From Pseudobutyrivibrio ruminis AD2017 (lineage in GTDB: Bacteria > Bacillota > Clostridia > Lachnospirales > Lachnospiraceae), in assembly GCF_000424305.1 (NCBI RefSeq), contig NZ_AUJQ01000004.1:186001-250000 (forward strand): DNA of 64,000 bases, written 5' to 3'. Numbering within the stretch: the first letter of the stretch is position 1; the number at the start of each line of letters is the position of its first letter. Below are positions 28,151-36,226 of this stretch, in pieces. The notes beneath the pieces were generated by a model, which was given only the letters and a program-made list of their open reading frames with translations, had not been told where the DNA came from and did no database searches. Position numbers and translations under genes: made by a program.

Positions 28151-28182
28151 TTTTTAGTCTCCTTAAATTTGTTATTATTATG

Positions 28183-28229
28183 CCCTCATCAGTCAGCTGC
28201 GCTGACAGCTTCCCCCAGAGGGGGAAGCC
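28183..28229 (-). repeat. Double-hairpin intergenic repeat, copy 1
   Basis: On the plus strand: CCCTCATCA, stem GTCAGC-TGC-GCTGAC, then GCTTCCCCC-AGA-GGGGGAAGC. The copy has moved into the end of the SDR gene: its sequence encodes that protein's last eleven residues and its UGA stop. Confidence 0.85.
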
Positions 28230-29047
28230 TTTAGTATCGAATCTATTTTGGTGTTGTCGCCCCAGACGGCTTTGCTGTCGTATGGGCGGTCTGGGAAGGT
28301 GCCGTAAGCAAGACTGATGTCGAAGCCATTGTCTTTGATGAACTGTTCAACACGGTCTGCAAGCTTCATTGGCTTGCCTGTACAACATTCTATGATACCT
28401 AACACTTCATCCTGCATGCTGGCTTTGGCAACCTGCTCGCAGAATAAATCGTAATCTGTAAAATCGAACTGGTTCTGACCTGTTGTGAATGGGAATGTAT
28501 CATCACCAGCTTCAGCTGCTGCTGTAAGCTTAGAGAAGATGCTGCAGCCCTTATGAGCATTACCTACGATGTAGTAGCCTCTGAGCCACTGTAGCTTAAC
28601 CCCTGTTTCTTTGCAAAGAAGGATTGTAGCTTGGCGAAGTGCATTCTTAGCTATGCCATATAATGACTGAGGAGCACATGGTGTATCTGCTTTGATACAG
28701 CCTTCCATGAATCCAACCTCATGCATAGTTCCCATTACGCAAAGCTTTCTGATGCCTGCCTGGCACATCTTTTCAAGGAACTCATAATGATGTGGTAAAT
28801 CCTTCATGTGGTTTTCAGAAGCGTGTCTGAAACCATCGCGCCATGCAAGATGGATTACTACATCTGGCTTTTCAAAATAGCTGTATGGGTCTTCTAAATC
28901 AAATATATTCGCATCGATTCTTTTAGCGCGGGCATCTACATCATCTGTGTGGAAATCTGTAGCGATGACTTCGGCTCCTAGGTCTAGCATTGTCTTTACT
29001 ACGCCTTGGCCGATGTAGCCGTTGGCGCCTGTAATTAAGTATTTCAT
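28193..29047 (-). CDS. NAD-dependent epimerase/dehydratase (SDR)
   Basis: 284 aa. The Rossmann start is YLITGANGYIGQGVV; the catalytic region has an MGTMHEVG segment and the YxxxK motif as SLYGIAKNALR. It is shorter than most extended SDR sugar enzymes. The ATG follows AAAGGAG. The C-terminus ASPSGGSCQRS and the stop come from an inserted double-hairpin repeat, so the original end was about eleven residues earlier or replaced. It lies between the CgeB-like glycosyltransferase and a GtrB-like GT2. A nucleotide-sugar reductase, epimerase or dehydratase role is likely; the substrate is unknown. Confidence 0.8.
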   Translation of the reverse strand: MKYLITGANGYIGQGVVKTMLDLGAEVIATDFHTDDVDARAKRIDANIFDLEDPYSYFEKPDVVIHLAWRDGFRHASENHMKDLPHHYEFLEKMCQAGIRKLCVMGTMHEVGFMEGCIKADTPCAPQSLYGIAKNALRQATILLCKETGVKLQWLRGYYIVGNAHKGCSIFSKLTAAAEAGDDTFPFTTGQNQFDFTDYDLFCEQVAKASMQDEVLGIIECCTGKPMKLADRVEQFIKDNGFDISLAYGTFPDRPYDSKAVWGDNTKIDSILKASPSGGSCQRS

Positions 29048-29064
29048 TATTTAATCTCCTTTGC

Positions 29065-29111
29065 CCCTCATCAGTCACCTTCGGTGACAGCTTCCCCCAG
29101 AGGGGGAAGCC
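29065..29111 (-). repeat. Double-hairpin intergenic repeat, copy 2
   Basis: Same layout as the other copies but stem 1 is GTCACC-TTC-GGTGAC: both sides changed together relative to GTCAGC/GCTGAC, so pairing is kept. It abuts the UAA of the CgeB-like gene. Confidence 0.85.
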
Positions 29112-30185
29112 TTATTTGAAGAGGTTATCTAACCATGCGTGGACGCTGTATTTTTTGCGGGTTTCTTCGTTTTCTACGTAAGGCTTATCCAGCCATGTAG
29201 CATCTGGTAATACGAAAGCGGAATAATCACCTGTGGCTTCGGCATTGTCGGCCTTGGCTGGCAAATCCTCCATTACCATTGCATTGTCTTCATTATAGAA
29301 CTCGTAGTCCTTTAAATAAATGTTGTTTGTTACCAACTTTCTCTTGATTCCAAGGGTTTCCATTGTACGCATTGTCAAACCTTGCTGGTTTTCCTGTGCA
29401 AAATCCACCACTGCCTTAGATGATAAGCACAGGTTTCTGATGTATTCTGCTTCAAATGGTGCAAAGCTTACGATGTCCATATCAAGGTTCTTAACAAGCT
29501 TTGGATCCTTCAGCTTTTTGCCCCTGTACACGCTTGGTGCAAGATAAAGCTTGAGGGCCAGTTTCTTGTCTGGATTAGCTTCCTTTAATGCCTTGAAATA
29601 TCTGTATCTGAATGGATAGAATGCTGCTACACTGACGTAATCGTATTTGTTTTCTACTGGATTAGTAACCTGATTTGCATCAAATTCATCTGTGTAGAAC
29701 AATGGTAGCAGTTCGTAGTCGCTGTTATTCTTAGCATCTACGGAATCAAATGTTGAACGCCTGTCAAAAAGTCTTCCAAGCTCACCCTTGTGACGCATGT
29801 TTTCAAATGAATCCCAAGCGTAAAAGATTGTCTTAGCATTTGGCTTTAATGCCTTTTCTTTGATTTCATTTACGATATCTTCTGTAAGCACGTTACCGCG
29901 GATTACTAGGAAGTAATCGTAACCGCCTGCAGGCATTTCTGCGATGATTCTATCTCTCAGTCCTTCGTTAAATTTCTTGAAGATATTATCCTTCTTGAAA
30001 ATCTTTTCTAAGTTCTTTAATATCAAAAACTTAGCTTTTTCTGGCTCTTCATCGTAAAAAGCTACGTTGGCTCCTCTGGCAATCAGGTCATCGTGAATCT
30101 TAGCCTGATAGCCATAGAACTTAGGCATTATAATCAATATATTTTTATATTTTAAGTCTACTGTGTATTCGAATTCTGGCTGCAT
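29112..30185 (-). CDS. CgeB-like glycosyltransferase
   Basis: 357 aa. It begins with a beta strand and glycine-poor loop (YKNILIIMPKFYGYQ). AKTIFYAWDSFENM follows in the middle, and DYVSVAAFYPFRYRYFKAL and AVVDFAQENQQGLTMRTMET in the C-terminal half. The last motif resembles the donor-binding DxxxxxxxGxxxRxxE segment of CgeB/Glyco_trans_1-like GT-B proteins. No membrane segment is seen. The gene overlaps the upstream acyltransferase by 28 bases. The acceptor and donor are unknown. Confidence 0.55.
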   Translation of the reverse strand: MQPEFEYTVDLKYKNILIIMPKFYGYQAKIHDDLIARGANVAFYDEEPEKAKFLILKNLEKIFKKDNIFKKFNEGLRDRIIAEMPAGGYDYFLVIRGNVLTEDIVNEIKEKALKPNAKTIFYAWDSFENMRHKGELGRLFDRRSTFDSVDAKNNSDYELLPLFYTDEFDANQVTNPVENKYDYVSVAAFYPFRYRYFKALKEANPDKKLALKLYLAPSVYRGKKLKDPKLVKNLDMDIVSFAPFEAEYIRNLCLSSKAVVDFAQENQQGLTMRTMETLGIKRKLVTNNIYLKDYEFYNEDNAMVMEDLPAKADNAEATGDYSAFVLPDATWLDKPYVENEETRKKYSVHAWLDNLFK

Positions 30186-31141
30186 CTTTTAATTGTATCC
30201 TCTGCTTCTTTACGAATGATATCTGGATTAAATACTTTTCTGAAACGATAGTATTCAACTGGGCGACCACCATATTCTCTAAAGCTATGGTTAATCTGCT
30301 TTACAACACTACCCTCAAAATCAAACTTAAGTCCCTTTTCATGGGCCTTTTCGATTGATTTATGAACAAGGGCATCATATGTCTGTAAGCGGCTGTGTTC
30401 TGGGATAGGACCACCTGCATCAAGATAAAGGCTTTCTTCATCCCAAATCAAAAAGCTAAGTGAAAGCACCTCATTATTCTCTGAAAGAGCTGCAAAAACC
30501 TCTCCTGCACCATGCTCATAAGCAGCATTATACACTCTGTGCCACTGTTCTCTTGTGAAAGGAACTGGAAGCCCCTGTCTTGCAAAAATCTTCTCATGCT
30601 CCGTATAGAAAGTATCTGCATCGATTGTTCCAAAATGATGAACGTTCTTTTCGCCCTTTCTAATCATGTTTTTATATTTACTGCTGATACCAGCATCAAC
30701 CTTTTCCATATCTGATGTATCCTCGATAACATAAGTGTATCTAGGAATGACATTGTAAAAATGCCAGAAGAATGGAAGGAAGTTATTATATTTATACTGG
30801 AACTGCTGCTCGTATAAATCCAGCCCCAAAGACTCGATGAACTCAATTGCAGCATCACAGATTTCTTCCTCATAGCTTGCACGCTTTGCAAGAGACTGTG
30901 GGTCCTTTGGATAGCTTACAATAAGGCCGTTTGTCTGAGTAAGAGGTGGCTTTGTAATTCTTCTTATTCCGTTTTTCTCTTCAAGATAATATGGCATAGC
31001 AGCCCATACTCGACCGCCCTTTTCATATATCCAAACGTCCCAGTTTTCTGGACCTACAATGGCATCCAGCCACCATGGCTTTGAATATATACACACATAA
31101 TTATCTTCACAAAATTTATCAAATAGTTCTTTGTTTGTCAT
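30158..31141 (-). CDS. FemAB/GNAT-like N-acyltransferase
   Basis: 327 aa. It has FCEDNYVCIYSKPWWLDAI, PYYLEEKNGIRRITKPPL, a basic motif (SSKYKNMIRKGEKN near 150), AALSENNEVLSLSFLIWD and YDALVHKSIEKAHEKG. This is the double-GNAT FemAB-like layout (Acetyltransf_6) also seen in the 1.4-kb gene. These enzymes put amino-acid or acyl groups on amines. In this island the natural acceptor is an amino sugar. AGAGGA precedes ATG 31141. It could equally modify a lipid-linked or nucleotide-linked intermediate. Confidence 0.65.
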   Translation of the reverse strand: MTNKELFDKFCEDNYVCIYSKPWWLDAIVGPENWDVWIYEKGGRVWAAMPYYLEEKNGIRRITKPPLTQTNGLIVSYPKDPQSLAKRASYEEEICDAAIEFIESLGLDLYEQQFQYKYNNFLPFFWHFYNVIPRYTYVIEDTSDMEKVDAGISSKYKNMIRKGEKNVHHFGTIDADTFYTEHEKIFARQGLPVPFTREQWHRVYNAAYEHGAGEVFAALSENNEVLSLSFLIWDEESLYLDAGGPIPEHSRLQTYDALVHKSIEKAHEKGLKFDFEGSVVKQINHSFREYGGRPVEYYRFRKVFNPDIIRKEAEDTIKRCSQNSNTQ

Positions 31142-31150
31142 AATAATCCT

Positions 31151-32308
31151 CTAGGTATAAATTCTTCTTGCAATAGTTTCATAGTCAAACTGAAGCTTTG
31201 CAAATGCAAATGATTTTGCCTTTGTCTGTTCTAACACTAATGGATTGTCCAGAATTCTCTTGAACACATCTGTCATGTCGTCTTCTGTTTCAACGAAGAA
31301 ATAGTTTTCTCCATTGCAATCTGAATATGTCTCATCCTTGTATGTTTCATGTGGATATGTCATGTTAGCACATCCACAACACATGGCTGTTTCAAATGTA
31401 GAAGACTGACCACCTGGCTGGCAATATAAATCCACGCCTGCAAGGAACTGTTCAATCTCCTTGTTAACCTTCCAGCCCATAAAATGAATACGGCTGTCCG
31501 CATCAATAAGAGGACGGATGGTAGATTCCATATCCTCAGGTATAGAGCCAAACACAAAAAGTGCCATACGTGGGTCCTGAACCTTTGAGAAAGCCCTAAG
31601 GAGCTCTGCTGTACGCTTACCTGCAGAAAGCTTACCAGAATGAGCCATGATGATGGCATCCTGTGGGAGGGCGTATCTGTTGATGATGTCCTGTCTTGCT
31701 GCTGACTGCTGATCAGGTGTGTATATAATACCACCGATAGCCATGAATTCCATCATACTATCAGGGATTGCGTATATATCCTTTAACCAATCACGCATCT
31801 GAACTCCCAGATAAAGTATCTTATCAACCTCTGGAAGTGCCTTGTGTACGAAGTAGCCATGGATGAATTTGTAAAATGCCTTGCTGGCAGGTGTCATGGC
31901 TGAATTTGTATAATCCTCATGACTGTCCATGTAGAAATGGCACTCAGTATGCTTCTTGCAGTATTCTGCCACGTCCATCATTTCGTATCCGCAAACACCG
32001 TGGTAGAGGATTGAATCTGGTTGAATCTCCTCAAGATACTGCTTAAGCTTACGGCATTTTTGAATCTTTTCTGTCCACAAATCGCTATGGAAAACTCTGT
32101 CGTACTTAAGACGAATGAGTCTGGCACCGTTATCCATGATACGGTCTTCCTCTGGTCCTTCCACCAGGTTGCTACCCTCGTAATGGTAGACATCGGTGAT
32201 GATTGTTACATCATGACCATCTGCTCTATTCATAGCGATAAGCATATTTTCTTGATATAGCATGCCCTCAGTAAAATGAGATGGCATTCCTATGTGTAGT
32301 ATTTTCAT
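31151..32308 (-). CDS. Family 4 glycosyltransferase
   Basis: 385 aa, GT-B. The N-terminus is ILHIGMPSHFTEGMLYQENM. The C-terminal donor domain has IMAHSGKLSAGKRTAELLRA near 220, ALFVFGSIPEDM, IHFMGW and FETAMCCGCANMTYPHET; the last replaces the usual E-x7-E of GT4, keeping only one Glu. AAGGAG precedes the ATG. It follows a second GT4 two bases downstream of its stop, suggesting successive sugar additions. The reduced E-x7-E motif is slightly unusual. Confidence 0.75.
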   Translation of the reverse strand: MKILHIGMPSHFTEGMLYQENMLIAMNRADGHDVTIITDVYHYEGSNLVEGPEEDRIMDNGARLIRLKYDRVFHSDLWTEKIQKCRKLKQYLEEIQPDSILYHGVCGYEMMDVAEYCKKHTECHFYMDSHEDYTNSAMTPASKAFYKFIHGYFVHKALPEVDKILYLGVQMRDWLKDIYAIPDSMMEFMAIGGIIYTPDQQSAARQDIINRYALPQDAIIMAHSGKLSAGKRTAELLRAFSKVQDPRMALFVFGSIPEDMESTIRPLIDADSRIHFMGWKVNKEIEQFLAGVDLYCQPGGQSSTFETAMCCGCANMTYPHETYKDETYSDCNGENYFFVETEDDMTDVFKRILDNPLVLEQTKAKSFAFAKLQFDYETIARRIYT

Positions 32309-32310
32309 AC

Positions 32311-33513
32311 TTAACTCCTTGAATTGTAAATATCTAAATAGCCTTTGTACATTACACTATTATCATAATGCTCTACTGCAAACTTGCGAATTTCATCACT
32401 GGTAAGCCCCTTAGCAAGCTGAGCATCGATTGCAGCTTTTAAAGAGATAAGGGCGTTATCATCGTTTGCAACAAATGTACCATAAGGCTGTGGCGCTGTT
32501 TCCTTTGTACCACATTCATCAAGTCCAACTACAGGGGTACCACAGCACACTGCTTCCACACATGTGGTAGGGAAGTTTTCTGCCTTGCTGCAAATGATAA
32601 ATACATTTGCCTCGGAGTACCACTTAGCAAGTTCGTCCTGATTTTTGGTTCTACTAATAAGCTGTACGTTACTATCTATTCTTTTGGTTTCGTCAGCTCC
32701 CACTAAAACAAACTGGGTATCAGGCATAGTCTTGGCCAAATCCAAAACCATTTGACCGCCCTTTCTTACATCCATGATATTAGGGGCTACAGCAAGAACC
32801 AATCTGTCATCCTCACCTATACCAAATGTTTTGCGAAGCTCCACATCCTTTGGTCTAGGATAAAAGATTCCTGATGTATCTATTCCGTTATTAATAACGT
32901 TTATACGATAATGACCTAAATAGGTTTCTTTTGTTTTATCAGCCAACCATTTAGATGGTGTGACGATTGATTTTATATTAAGCCCAGCCATAGCTGCCTT
33001 TTTGTCTGAAAGCATCTGGGCAGTTTTATCTATTCCAAATGAACTTACATATTCACGCAGATATGGGCAGTTGCCACATCCTGTTTTGTAGCCCTGGCAT
33101 TCATATGCAAATCCACATTTTCCTGTGTACATATATTCACAATGGAAGGTCCACACAATTGGAATCTGCTTTTGTCTAAGATAATCAAGCAGCTCCAAAT
33201 GGTTTACAAAATACGCATGCAATTCATGTATATGAATAAGGTCAGGCTTGAACTCTTCTATATACTGAATCAAACGCTTGGTAGACTTTGGCGAATAATA
33301 ACCATTCTTTCCTGTGATTCTTGCAAGCAATGCATGCTTTTTTGTTTCGGAATCTATTCCGAATTTGTAAATACCTAGTTCATCTATAACATCTCCACGG
33401 CCGTAGGCGATTCTGGCTTCATGCCCATCAGCATTAAGCCTATTGTATAAATCGTATACTATCTTGCCAGTGGAGCTGTATTTGCAGTTTACATCTATAA
33501 GTAATATTTTCAT
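32311..33513 (-). CDS. Family 4 glycosyltransferase (WcaC-like) with Cys cluster
   Basis: 400 aa, GT-B. N-terminus ILLIDVNCKYSSTGKIVYDL, then IHIHELHAYFVN and WTFHCEYMYTGKCGFAYEC with CGNCPYL, a four-Cys cluster near 130-155. I have seen this in WcaC/Eps-type GT4 enzymes, and it could bind zinc. The donor domain has NGIDTSGIFYP, VAPNIMDVRKGG and CSKAENFPTTCVEAVCCGTP (E-x7-E-like). It shares a 4-base ATGA overlap with the HisF-like gene. Donor and acceptor are unknown. Confidence 0.85.
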   Translation of the reverse strand: MKILLIDVNCKYSSTGKIVYDLYNRLNADGHEARIAYGRGDVIDELGIYKFGIDSETKKHALLARITGKNGYYSPKSTKRLIQYIEEFKPDLIHIHELHAYFVNHLELLDYLRQKQIPIVWTFHCEYMYTGKCGFAYECQGYKTGCGNCPYLREYVSSFGIDKTAQMLSDKKAAMAGLNIKSIVTPSKWLADKTKETYLGHYRINVINNGIDTSGIFYPRPKDVELRKTFGIGEDDRLVLAVAPNIMDVRKGGQMVLDLAKTMPDTQFVLVGADETKRIDSNVQLISRTKNQDELAKWYSEANVFIICSKAENFPTTCVEAVCCGTPVVGLDECGTKETAPQPYGTFVANDDNALISLKAAIDAQLAKGLTSDEIRKFAVEHYDNSVMYKGYLDIYNSRS

Positions 33514-34280
33514 TCTGTGTATATTCCCGCTTCTGTAAGCTCCTGCTCTGTAGGTGCTGTGATAAGTACAGCCTTTAATCTGCCGTAATATACAAACATG
33601 CTACCGCCTGCTGCTGCATGAGCATGTCCGTTTTGAAGTGCATCCTTAAGGTCTGATATTGAACCTGCGCCACCGCAAGCTGTAACAGGAATATCTACGG
33701 CATTAACAACCTGGTTGATTAGTTCTGTATCATAGCCTGTCATCATTCCATCTCTGTCGATGCTGTTAAGGAAGATTTCACCAACACCAAGCTCAGCTGC
33801 ATGCTTTGCAAGCTCTACAGGAGTCATGTCGATAACCTTAGTGCCATCGCAGATAACACATTTATACTGGCCCTTAACAAGCTTTGCATCAATAGATGCC
33901 ACAACTGACTGAGAACCTGCAAGTGCTACTGCATCCTTAACAAGCTGTTCATCCTCAACAAGGCTTGTATTCAAAACAACCTTCTCATAGCCGATTGCAA
34001 GAAGCTTACGAACCTGCTCAAGTGTCTTGATTCCACCGCCATAAGATAATGGCATGAATGCTTCAGATGCCATATCTGTAAGCAGCTCAAAATCTGGCTC
34101 GATTCCCTTTTTGCTGGCAGATATATCTAATACTGCCATCTCATCGATACCCTTACGATTAAAAATCTTAAGAGCATTTACTGGGTCTCCCAGATATGTT
34201 GGCTTTTTAAAATTAATTGTTTTTATTAAATCCCTGTCATCAATAAGAAGAACTGGGATGATTCTTGGTCTATTAAACAT
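33510..34280 (-). CDS. hisF: HisF-like ammonia-using subunit of sugar amidotransfer system
   Basis: 256 aa, TIM barrel of the HisF type: PVLLIDDRDLIKT (catalytic Asp), LSYGGGIKTLEQVRKL, FLNSIDRDGMMTGYD (second catalytic Asp) and VTACGGAGSISDL. Here it stands with HisH and a WbpG-type protein and no other histidine genes. That matches the HisF2/WbuZ subset that channels ammonia for sugar acetamidino formation rather than histidine synthesis. AGAGGT precedes ATG 34280. The three-gene order WbpG, HisH, HisF is the same as in known surface-glycan loci. Confidence 0.88.
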   Translation of the reverse strand: MFNRPRIIPVLLIDDRDLIKTINFKKPTYLGDPVNALKIFNRKGIDEMAVLDISASKKGIEPDFELLTDMASEAFMPLSYGGGIKTLEQVRKLLAIGYEKVVLNTSLVEDEQLVKDAVALAGSQSVVASIDAKLVKGQYKCVICDGTKVIDMTPVELAKHAAELGVGEIFLNSIDRDGMMTGYDTELINQVVNAVDIPVTACGGAGSISDLKDALQNGHAHAAAGGSMFVYYGRLKAVLITAPTEQELTEAGIYTE

Positions 34281-34289
34281 AGCTACCTC

Positions 34290-34901
34290 TTAGCATTTTT
34301 TGCAGAAATTTTCGAATAGTCTCATTCCAAAATCATGGCTCTTTTCTGGATGGAACTGCACACCGTAAACATTACCCTTGTTAACAGCACATGCAAATTC
34401 ATAACCATAATCGCAGGTCATCATTACATCCTCTGGATTGTTGCAGACTGCATGATATGTGTGAACGAAGTAATATCTTTGACGTCCCTCAATGCCATCA
34501 AGAAGTGGAACATCCTTTTTAAATTCTACGATATCCCATCCCATGTGTGGAACCTTAAGATTCATTTCTGCTGGGATATTGAATCTCTTACAGCTGAAAT
34601 CTATAAGGCCTAATCCTGGAAGTTCTCCTTCCTCAGATGCGTTTCCTAGAAGCTGCATACCAAGGCAGATTCCAAGGATAGGCTTGCCAGCCTTGGCCTG
34701 TTCCTTAATGACGTCCACAACGCCTGATTCGTTAAGTTTGCTCATGCCTGCATCGAATGCACCTACGCCTGGCAGGATGATTCTGTCTGCGGCTTTAATC
34801 TTTTCTGGGTCTGCAGTGATTACGCTCTTTTCACCAATAACTTTAAGCATGTTGGCGATTGAGCCTAAGTTACCTAGACCATAATTTATAATTGCTACCA
34901 T
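34290..34901 (-). CDS. hisH: HisH-like glutaminase subunit of sugar amidotransfer system
   Basis: 203 aa, class I glutamine amidotransferase. It shows IINYGLGNLGSIANML, ILPGVGAFDAGM, the nucleophile Cys in GICLGMQLLG near residue 80, and VQFHPEKSHDFG with the His and Glu of the triad near 185. It releases ammonia from glutamine for the HisF-like partner. The ribosome site is GAGGG contributed by the end of a double-hairpin repeat, nine bases before the ATG. In this context it is a HisH2/WbuY relative. Confidence 0.9.
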   Translation of the reverse strand: MVAIINYGLGNLGSIANMLKVIGEKSVITADPEKIKAADRIILPGVGAFDAGMSKLNESGVVDVIKEQAKAGKPILGICLGMQLLGNASEEGELPGLGLIDFSCKRFNIPAEMNLKVPHMGWDIVEFKKDVPLLDGIEGRQRYYFVHTYHAVCNNPEDVMMTCDYGYEFACAVNKGNVYGVQFHPEKSHDFGMRLFENFCKKC

Positions 34902-34910
34902 TTATTATTA

Positions 34911-34957
34911 CCCTCATCAGTCAGCTGCGCTGACAGCTTCCCCCTAAGGGGGAAGCC
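34911..34957 (-). repeat. Double-hairpin intergenic repeat, copy 3
   Basis: Stem 1 GTCAGC-TGC-GCTGAC, stem 2 GCTTCCCCC-TAA-GGGGGAAGC, ending GATGAGGG on the minus strand. That GAGGG is the only ribosome site in front of hisH. Confidence 0.85.
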
Positions 34958-34964
34958 TGTTTTC

Positions 34965-36122
34965 CTAAAATCGCATGTTACGTTTTTCGATGCCGAGCAT
35001 CTGGCTTATTTTGACACCGAGGCGAATCATCCACATAGAGTTTTTGTAGTCCTCAGGAGTGTGGGCTGGGGAGTTGATGATTTCATCAAATTCCTCTGTT
35101 GTTACACCAAGCTTTTTAGCGATGTATTCCTTATCCTGCTCCATCTGGTCTGTATCATATGGATTAGTCTTTAGCTTTTCAAGTGCCTCTTCTCTAGTCA
35201 TTGTGCCTGCAAGGATTTGTGTTGAGAATACGTTCTTTCTGGTATCAAATCCAAACTTATATGGCAAATAATATCCTTCGAAAAATCTGGTAAATACGTT
35301 TTCATAATGCTTATTTTCGTATTTAGTCCAGCCGTATTTTTCATGTAGGAATTCTTCGGCCTTAGCCTTATCATATACTACATAATCCAAAGGATAGAAA
35401 CGCTTCATTCCATAAACATATTTGTACAATAATCTGTATTTAAGGATTCCACATGTAGGATATGTCTTCATTGGGCGCTTACCGAATTTCTTATGAATGT
35501 CCTTATACATTCTAAGGTCGTTCATGTATATCCATTCTACTGGTGGACGTACAAATTCTGTACTGTTGTTGGAACCAGTGAGTACCCACTTAATCTTATG
35601 CTTTACAGCATAGTTGTAGAGGGATGCAAAAATAGCATGATCCTGAGGTGCATCACAGCTACTGATTCCTGATTTAAACATAGATAATTGGAAGTCGCTC
35701 ATCTCCTTCCAATTAATGACATCAGTATACATATCAAGGTCCATGCCCTTGACAATCTTTTCGATATTTTCAACTGCAACATTAAGGTTCCAGCCTGTAT
35801 CTACAACGTAGATAAGTGGACGAAGATGCATGATTTCCTTAGCTATATATGCAAGATATGAGCTATCTGCTCCACCTGACATACCAAGAATACAATCATA
35901 ATCCTTGCCCTCGCCATCCTTTCTAATCTGAGCAGCAACTCGCTCTAGCTCCTCACGATTTTCCTTTGTAGGGTCCCAGTATGGCTTTATATTTTTTTCA
36001 AAGTTACGGCAGTGGTCACAGACACCTTCTTCGTCAAATTCAATCATGGAATCTGTTGTGTCCATAACGCACTGGGTGCAACGTTGGTATTCTCTTTTTA
36101 TTTTTGGTGTGTATATTGGCAT
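34965..36122 (-). CDS. wbpG: N-acetyl sugar amidotransferase (WbpG/PseA-like)
   Basis: 385 aa. Cys pairs RCTQCVMDTTD and GVCDHCRNF near residues 14-40 form a probable zinc site. The PP-loop ATP-pyrophosphatase motif is GMSGGADSSYLAYI near 80-93. This is the family of WbpG, WbuX and PseA/PtmG, which adenylate an N-acetyl sugar and accept ammonia from HisH/HisF to make an acetamidino group. I chose ATG 36122: the frame to 36134 starts inside a repeat, and the repeat's GAGGGT sits as ribosome site before 36122. The likely substrate is one of the nonulosonic acids or their precursors. Confidence 0.9.
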   Translation of the reverse strand: MPIYTPKIKREYQRCTQCVMDTTDSMIEFDEEGVCDHCRNFEKNIKPYWDPTKENREELERVAAQIRKDGEGKDYDCILGMSGGADSSYLAYIAKEIMHLRPLIYVVDTGWNLNVAVENIEKIVKGMDLDMYTDVINWKEMSDFQLSMFKSGISSCDAPQDHAIFASLYNYAVKHKIKWVLTGSNNSTEFVRPPVEWIYMNDLRMYKDIHKKFGKRPMKTYPTCGILKYRLLYKYVYGMKRFYPLDYVVYDKAKAEEFLHEKYGWTKYENKHYENVFTRFFEGYYLPYKFGFDTRKNVFSTQILAGTMTREEALEKLKTNPYDTDQMEQDKEYIAKKLGVTTEEFDEIINSPAHTPEDYKNSMWMIRLGVKISQMLGIEKRNMRF

Positions 36123-36127
36123 GTTAA

Positions 36128-36224
36128 CCCTCATCCGCCCCTGCGGGGCACCTTGTCTCGCCTCCCGGCTCGGTCGTTGCTAAACAGGCTCCACTGGAGC
36201 CTAGCAACCCCAGAGGGGGAAGGC
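36128..36224 (-). repeat. Expanded double-hairpin repeat, copy 4 (long form)
   Basis: Same ends as the family (CCCTCATC and AGAGGGGGAAGGC on the plus strand) but with a longer middle. GCCCC-TGC-GGGGC comes first, then a nested hairpin GTTGCTA-AACAGGCTCC-ACT-GGAGCC-TAGCAAC at 36176-36207. It lies between the initiating transferase and wbpG and supplies the wbpG ribosome site. Confidence 0.75.
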
Positions 36225-36226
36225 TT

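Noticed and set aside
33510-34901. Part of a histidine biosynthesis operon
   Set aside because: Only HisH and HisF relatives occur, directly after a WbpG-type amidotransferase and among glycosyltransferases; no hisA, hisG, hisD or hisB is present.
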